From assembly GCA_045576675.1 (NCBI GenBank), contig JAZNGX010000161.1, positions 1 through 8,491 on the forward strand: a DNA stretch of 8,491 bases, written 5' to 3'. Below, piece after piece: positions 5,909 to 8,491 of the stretch (its first letter is position 1; each line of letters begins with the position of its first letter). Below the pieces are notes generated by a model, which had not been told where the DNA came from, did no database searches, and saw nothing but the letters and a program-made list of their open reading frames with translations. This DNA is from JAZNGX01 sp045576675. GTDB taxonomy: Bacteria; Bacillota; Clostridia; Monoglobales; Firm-18. The position numbers were made by a program, and so were the translations under genes.

Positions 5909-6829
5909 ATGAAAAAATTTGCAATAATCTTATCTGCTCTGTTGTTTTGTTTGTTGGTGTCTCATGCACATCCTGGAAGTTTAGATGCAAACGGCGGTCA
6001 CTACAACAGAAAAACAGGCGAATATCATTACCACGAAGGCTTAAATCAATCAAGCGGCTCATCGTATTCAAACGGAAAATATTATTATGACTACGATTAC
6101 ATATCAGAAGAACAACGGAGAAAAGATGCAATAGAAAAACGAATAGAAATTTATAGAACCGAAACTGATAAACAAAGAGAGGCCCTTTCAGAGCTTAAAA
6201 ACCAACAAAACAACTGCGAAACATTATTTTACATATTTGTTTTTTTGTGTGTTGTGTCAATAATCATAATTTGTAAAAAACTCAGTAACATGTCTGTTGC
6301 AAGAAACCATATAAACGTTGATAAACCAAGCATTAAGCTTTTTAATGTCCCCTACGGAGTATCTATTGACAAAAACGGCTTGCCGAAAGGCTACTTTAAA
6401 ACAAACAAAGGTGTCGCCTCGTATGAGGTTTATGTGAAAAAAAGCGGCAAAAAATATCACCAGTGTTTTTGTGAACACGCTGAAGGTTATTACAGAAAAT
6501 ATAACATAATGACTGTGCCGTTTTATTATGACAGCTGCTCCAGATGTGCCGTGAACTATCCGGACGATAACAAATGGTATAACGAAGCACAAAAAATACC
6601 TGTAATTTCACCAAAATATAAATTGTACAAGGTTAGTAGCCGTCCATTGCTGACACTGTGCATATTAGCTTCTGTAGTAGCAATTATAACAATGTCATTG
6701 TATGTTTGGGGACTTATCGAAACTGTTGAACCTACTTCAGCAACACAACAAATCAGACAAATAGAAAATAACATAAAAATATTTGAACACATAATCGGTG
6801 ATTTAAAATTAACCTTATACCGTCAATAA
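5909..6829 (+). CDS. YHYH-motif membrane protein with paired-cysteine cytoplasmic segment
   Basis: This 306-residue protein starts with a likely signal peptide (1-20, MKKFAIILSALLFCLLVSHA). It is followed by HPGSLDANGGHYNRKTGEYHYH (21-42), the Gly-Gly-His-Tyr...Tyr-His-Tyr-His signature found near the N-terminus of some secreted Firmicutes proteins. A charged coiled coil spans about 66-101. Transmembrane helices lie at about 104-122 and 246-268, and a short helical C-terminus follows. The segment between the helices holds Cys186-x-Cys188-x-His190 and Cys210-x-x-Cys213, a possible zinc site. If the signal is cleaved, the YHYH and coiled-coil parts are outside and the cysteine segment is cytoplasmic. 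ATG 5909 has AGGTG six bases upstream; GTG 5900 is inside that site. The histidines suggest metal binding, but the function is unknown. Superinfection exclusion or envelope sensing are speculative options. Confidence 0.6.
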   Translation: MKKFAIILSALLFCLLVSHAHPGSLDANGGHYNRKTGEYHYHEGLNQSSGSSYSNGKYYYDYDYISEEQRRKDAIEKRIEIYRTETDKQREALSELKNQQNNCETLFYIFVFLCVVSIIIICKKLSNMSVARNHINVDKPSIKLFNVPYGVSIDKNGLPKGYFKTNKGVASYEVYVKKSGKKYHQCFCEHAEGYYRKYNIMTVPFYYDSCSRCAVNYPDDNKWYNEAQKIPVISPKYKLYKVSSRPLLTLCILASVVAIITMSLYVWGLIETVEPTSATQQIRQIENNIKIFEHIIGDLKLTLYRQ

Positions 6830-6856
6830 ACAAAACCACCCCAAAGGAGCCACAAC

Positions 6857-6910
6857 ATGAACGATAATGAGCTTTTGCAAAGCAAACCGAACCATAACAG
6901 AATTAATTAA
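6857..6910 (+). CDS. Possible 17-residue mini-ORF or gene remnant
   Basis: AAAGGAG (6843-6849) stands seven bases before ATG 6857, which opens MNDNELLQSKPNHNRIN and stops at TAA 6908. The well-placed ribosome binding site suggests real initiation, but the peptide matches nothing I know. It may be the 5' stub of a gene lost when the downstream cassette was acquired, a leader peptide, or chance. GCTTT/AAAGC (6871-6883) could form a small hairpin within it. Confidence 0.25.
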   Translation: MNDNELLQSKPNHNRIN

Positions 6911-6960
6911 AACAAAACAAGAAAATAACATTATATAAAAGTAATTTTGAAATATAAAGA

Positions 6961-6976
6961 GCGACATAAAGCGACA
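6961..6976. repeat. Tandem GCGACA direct repeat upstream of the cassette promoter
   Basis: GCGACA occurs at 6961-6966 and 6971-6976, each preceded by a short A-rich stretch. The ten-base period is one helical turn. The repeats end 16 bases before the -35 box at 6993. This spacing suits binding of an activator or repressor to one DNA face. The two GC-richer hexamers stand out in a very AT-rich stretch. Confidence 0.45.
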
Positions 6977-6992
6977 ACTTTGAGTTCAGCAA

Positions 6993-7021
6993 TTGACATT
7001 ATCAGATGAAAGTAGTATTAT
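6993..7021 (+). promoter_or_regulatory. Strong sigma-A promoter of the HATPase-STAS-PIN cassette
   Basis: TTGACA (6993-6998), a 17-base spacer and TATTAT (7016-7021) form a near-consensus vegetative promoter ending 31 bases before the first cassette gene. The cassette therefore need not depend on the repressor or peptidase operons, as expected for prophage cargo expressed in the lysogen. A GAGGTG ribosome binding site (7039-7044) follows. Confidence 0.8.
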
Positions 7022-7052
7022 ATACTAAATATAGCATTGAGGTGCTACATAC

Positions 7053-7913
7053 ATGAAACTATTTAATAACGAAACAATAATTAAAATTCCGCCAAATTTA
7101 AGACAAGGCAAAGCAGCTTTAAAAACTATCGCCAAAGTACACAGCGATATTATTAATTCAGATTACTCAAAAATAAAAATAGATATTACCGAAACACAAT
7201 TTATAAATCCTGTTTTGATTCCTACAATTGCGGCCTTGCCTAGACTAACACGCAATAATAAAAAAGTTTCTATAATATACAGTAATAAAAATGACAAAAT
7301 GCTCAAACAATTAAAAAGCCAAGGCATATTGTCTCATTACAACATTTCGCAAGACAAAAAAGAAACAAAAAACATAATACCTTTTACAAAAATTGAGGAT
7401 GATAACACTATAATACCTGTTCTTAATAAAATATTTGAATTGGCACCAATAAATTTAAGAGCTGATGCACATGACGTATTATTTTCTTATTTATATGAGA
7501 TGTTTATCAATGCAACAACCCATGGCAAGAGTGAAGCCGGGGCGTTCTGTTGTGGTAAGTGGGAAACCGAACAAAACCAACTTGTTTTCTCTGTTTATGA
7601 CTTAGGTATAGGAATTAAGAATTCTGTTAACAATTTTCTTAAACACGAATATTCAACAAAAGAGACTATGGATTGGGCGTTCACCGAGGGTTACAGCACC
7701 AAAGAAACCGAATATCCTCGAGGGGTAGGTTTTTCAAGACTTGAAAGCTTTATAAATTTAAACAAGGGCAAAATTACAATCTGCAGCAGCGATGGCATTT
7801 TTACTATAAAAGATAATACAAGAGAATATGAAGAAATGAAACATGAATTCATAGGAACTTTAATAATAATCAATATAAGAGCAGATAATGAACATATATA
7901 TGTAGTAGAATAA
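7053..7913 (+). CDS. STAS-like domain fused to a GHKL/HATPase ATP-binding domain
   Basis: This is a 286-residue cytoplasmic protein with no membrane segment. Residues about 1-98 look like a STAS-type alpha/beta domain: KIKIDITETQF at 40-50, then a long helix (PVLIPTIAALPRL) and strand KVSIIY at 71-76. Residues about 120-275 form a GHKL ATPase. The N box is YEMFINATTHGKS (148-160) with Glu149, Asn153 and His157. The G1 box is VYDLGIGI (181-188) with Asp183, and a lid-like GYSTK lies at 213-217. The G2-like box is RGVGFSRL (223-230). There is no phosphoacceptor histidine domain of a sensor kinase, so it is closer in concept to anti-sigma kinases such as SpoIIAB or RsbW, or to a nucleotide-gated switch. 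It is the first gene of a three-gene operon with a stand-alone STAS-like protein and a PIN protein. ATG 7053 has GAGGTG eight bases upstream. Confidence 0.8.
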   Translation: MKLFNNETIIKIPPNLRQGKAALKTIAKVHSDIINSDYSKIKIDITETQFINPVLIPTIAALPRLTRNNKKVSIIYSNKNDKMLKQLKSQGILSHYNISQDKKETKNIIPFTKIEDDNTIIPVLNKIFELAPINLRADAHDVLFSYLYEMFINATTHGKSEAGAFCCGKWETEQNQLVFSVYDLGIGIKNSVNNFLKHEYSTKETMDWAFTEGYSTKETEYPRGVGFSRLESFINLNKGKITICSSDGIFTIKDNTREYEEMKHEFIGTLIIINIRADNEHIYVVE

Positions 7914-7936
7914 ATTAATTTAATGGAGGTAATACC

Positions 7937-8281
7937 ATGATAAATAAAATTAAAATCTCCGAAATCTCAAATTATGCTTTAACCGAAGAAGACGGAATTA
8001 AACTAAGAAACAAAATGAATGAATATTTAAAAGATGGGCAAAAAGTAGTGTTGGATTTCACGAACATTACTTTATTTGCCACGCCTTTCTTCAATGCGAG
8101 TGTTGGGTACTCATTTTATAACCTAAAAGAGACAAAATATAACGAATTAATAAGTGTCGAAAACATAACTCAGTTGGGTATGTCAACATATCAACATTCA
8201 ATAGAAAACGCAAAAAAACGCTCATCAATTTCTGATGAACAAATAGGAGAAATCACAAAAGATACCCTTAGCGAAAAGTAG
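7937..8281 (+). CDS. Stand-alone STAS-like protein (DUF4325 type)
   Basis: This is a 114-residue protein. The core GQKVVLDFTNITLFATPFFN (34-53), followed by ASVGYSFYNL and later NITQLGMSTYQHSIENAKK (76-94), matches the STAS-like DUF4325 pattern: a strand ending LDF, a loop with a Ser/Thr, then a helix. Compared by eye with anti-anti-sigma factors (LDFSGV...DSSG), Thr49 falls near the regulatory serine; in the partner's fused STAS-like domain the matching residue is Pro53. DUF4325 proteins are often neighbours of HATPase proteins, but their role is not well defined. The C-terminus (95-114) is polar and probably flexible. ATG 7937 follows GGAGGT (7925-7930) by six bases. The gene lies 23 bases after the HATPase gene and 11 before the PIN gene, so the three are probably co-translated. 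Confidence 0.75.
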   Translation: MINKIKISEISNYALTEEDGIKLRNKMNEYLKDGQKVVLDFTNITLFATPFFNASVGYSFYNLKETKYNELISVENITQLGMSTYQHSIENAKKRSSISDEQIGEITKDTLSEK

Positions 8282-8292
8282 GTGATAAATTA

Positions 8293-8491
8293 ATGAGTTA
8301 TTGTTCTTTGTCTAAGATCAGCAAAACCCCAAAAACTATTTTGCTCGATACAAATGTATTATTTTGGATATTTTATGAAAGAAGTGTCCATGTAAAAGAT
8401 TATCAAAAAAAAGAATATCCAAAGTTTTTTGCAAACAGAATTGATTTAGATAAATTTATAGTTACAACTATTAACTTAAGCGAGTTGTTTA
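8293..8491 (+). CDS. PIN-domain protein, N-terminal part (cut by window end)
   Basis: Sixty-six codons are visible before the window ends. TILLDTNVLFWIFY (15-28) is the first acidic motif of PIN-fold nucleases, with Asp19 as the predicted metal ligand. TTINLSELF (58-66) matches the second conserved region, with Glu64 the expected second acidic residue. The further acidic residues lie beyond the window. PIN proteins are Mg2+/Mn2+-dependent ribonucleases best known as VapC toxins. Here the insert between the two motifs is about 45 residues, long for a small VapC, and no VapB-like antitoxin is adjacent, so it may be a larger PIN family. ATG 8293 follows AGGTGA by seven bases and lies 11 bases after the STAS-like gene, the third member of the cassette and its likely effector. 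Confidence 0.75.
   Translation, partial: MSYCSLSKISKTPKTILLDTNVLFWIFYERSVHVKDYQKKEYPKFFANRIDLDKFIVTTINLSELF

Noticed and set aside
6257..6592. Minus-strand open frames opposite the YHYH-motif gene
   Set aside because: They are antisense to a gene with signal peptide, operon spacing and ribosome binding site, and their composition is that of a shadow frame.
1..8491. CRISPR array, tRNA or rRNA genes, insertion sequence, attachment site
   Set aside because: No regularly spaced long repeats, cloverleaf candidates, transposase or integrase motifs were seen in either strand; any attachment site must lie outside the window.

Overview
The window looks like part of a temperate phage, prophage or related mobile element from a low-GC Gram-positive host, probably a member of the Clostridia. 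The evidence is the AT-rich sequence, GGAGG-type ribosome binding sites, TTG and GTG starts, canonical sigma-A promoters, and a divergent Cro-like/CI-like switch beside an ImmA-type peptidase. No integrase, attachment site, tRNA or structural gene is visible, so prophage status is inferred from gene families and layout. No database search was possible. Family names come from motifs I recognise.

Left arm, minus strand (1-4477, read right to left from the switch): a small Cro-like HTH protein; a 200-base spacer holding GTTGTG direct repeats; a small basic excisionase-like DNA-binding protein; a two-span membrane protein; a large SNF2-type helicase fused to a beta-class DNA methyltransferase; an ASCH-domain protein; and the N-terminal part of a phage-type radical SAM protein that stops early. 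The genes abut or overlap and probably form one early lytic operon.

Switch (4478-4605): two face-to-face promoter systems lie in 128 bases. The leftward promoter has a perfect TTGACA/17/TAATAT pair bracketed by a 10-base perfect inverted repeat. The rightward promoter has TTTACT/17/TACAAT.

Right arm, plus strand (4606-8491): an XRE-family repressor without a LexA-type peptidase domain comes first. A second promoter then drives a minimal HExxH peptidase, a single-span membrane protein and a YHYH-motif two-span membrane protein with paired cysteines. After 223 non-coding bases, a separate strong promoter starts a three-gene cassette: a STAS-like/HATPase fusion, a stand-alone STAS-like (DUF4325-type) protein, and a PIN-domain protein cut by the window edge.

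The repressor and ImmA-type peptidase plausibly form the induction switch for the left operon. The three-gene cassette is the most interesting element. It sits in the accessory slot beside the immunity genes, has its own promoter preceded by helically phased direct repeats, and resembles an anti-sigma/anti-anti-sigma partner switch in which the output is a PIN RNase. A regulated toxin or anti-phage defence role is a hypothesis, not something the sequence proves.
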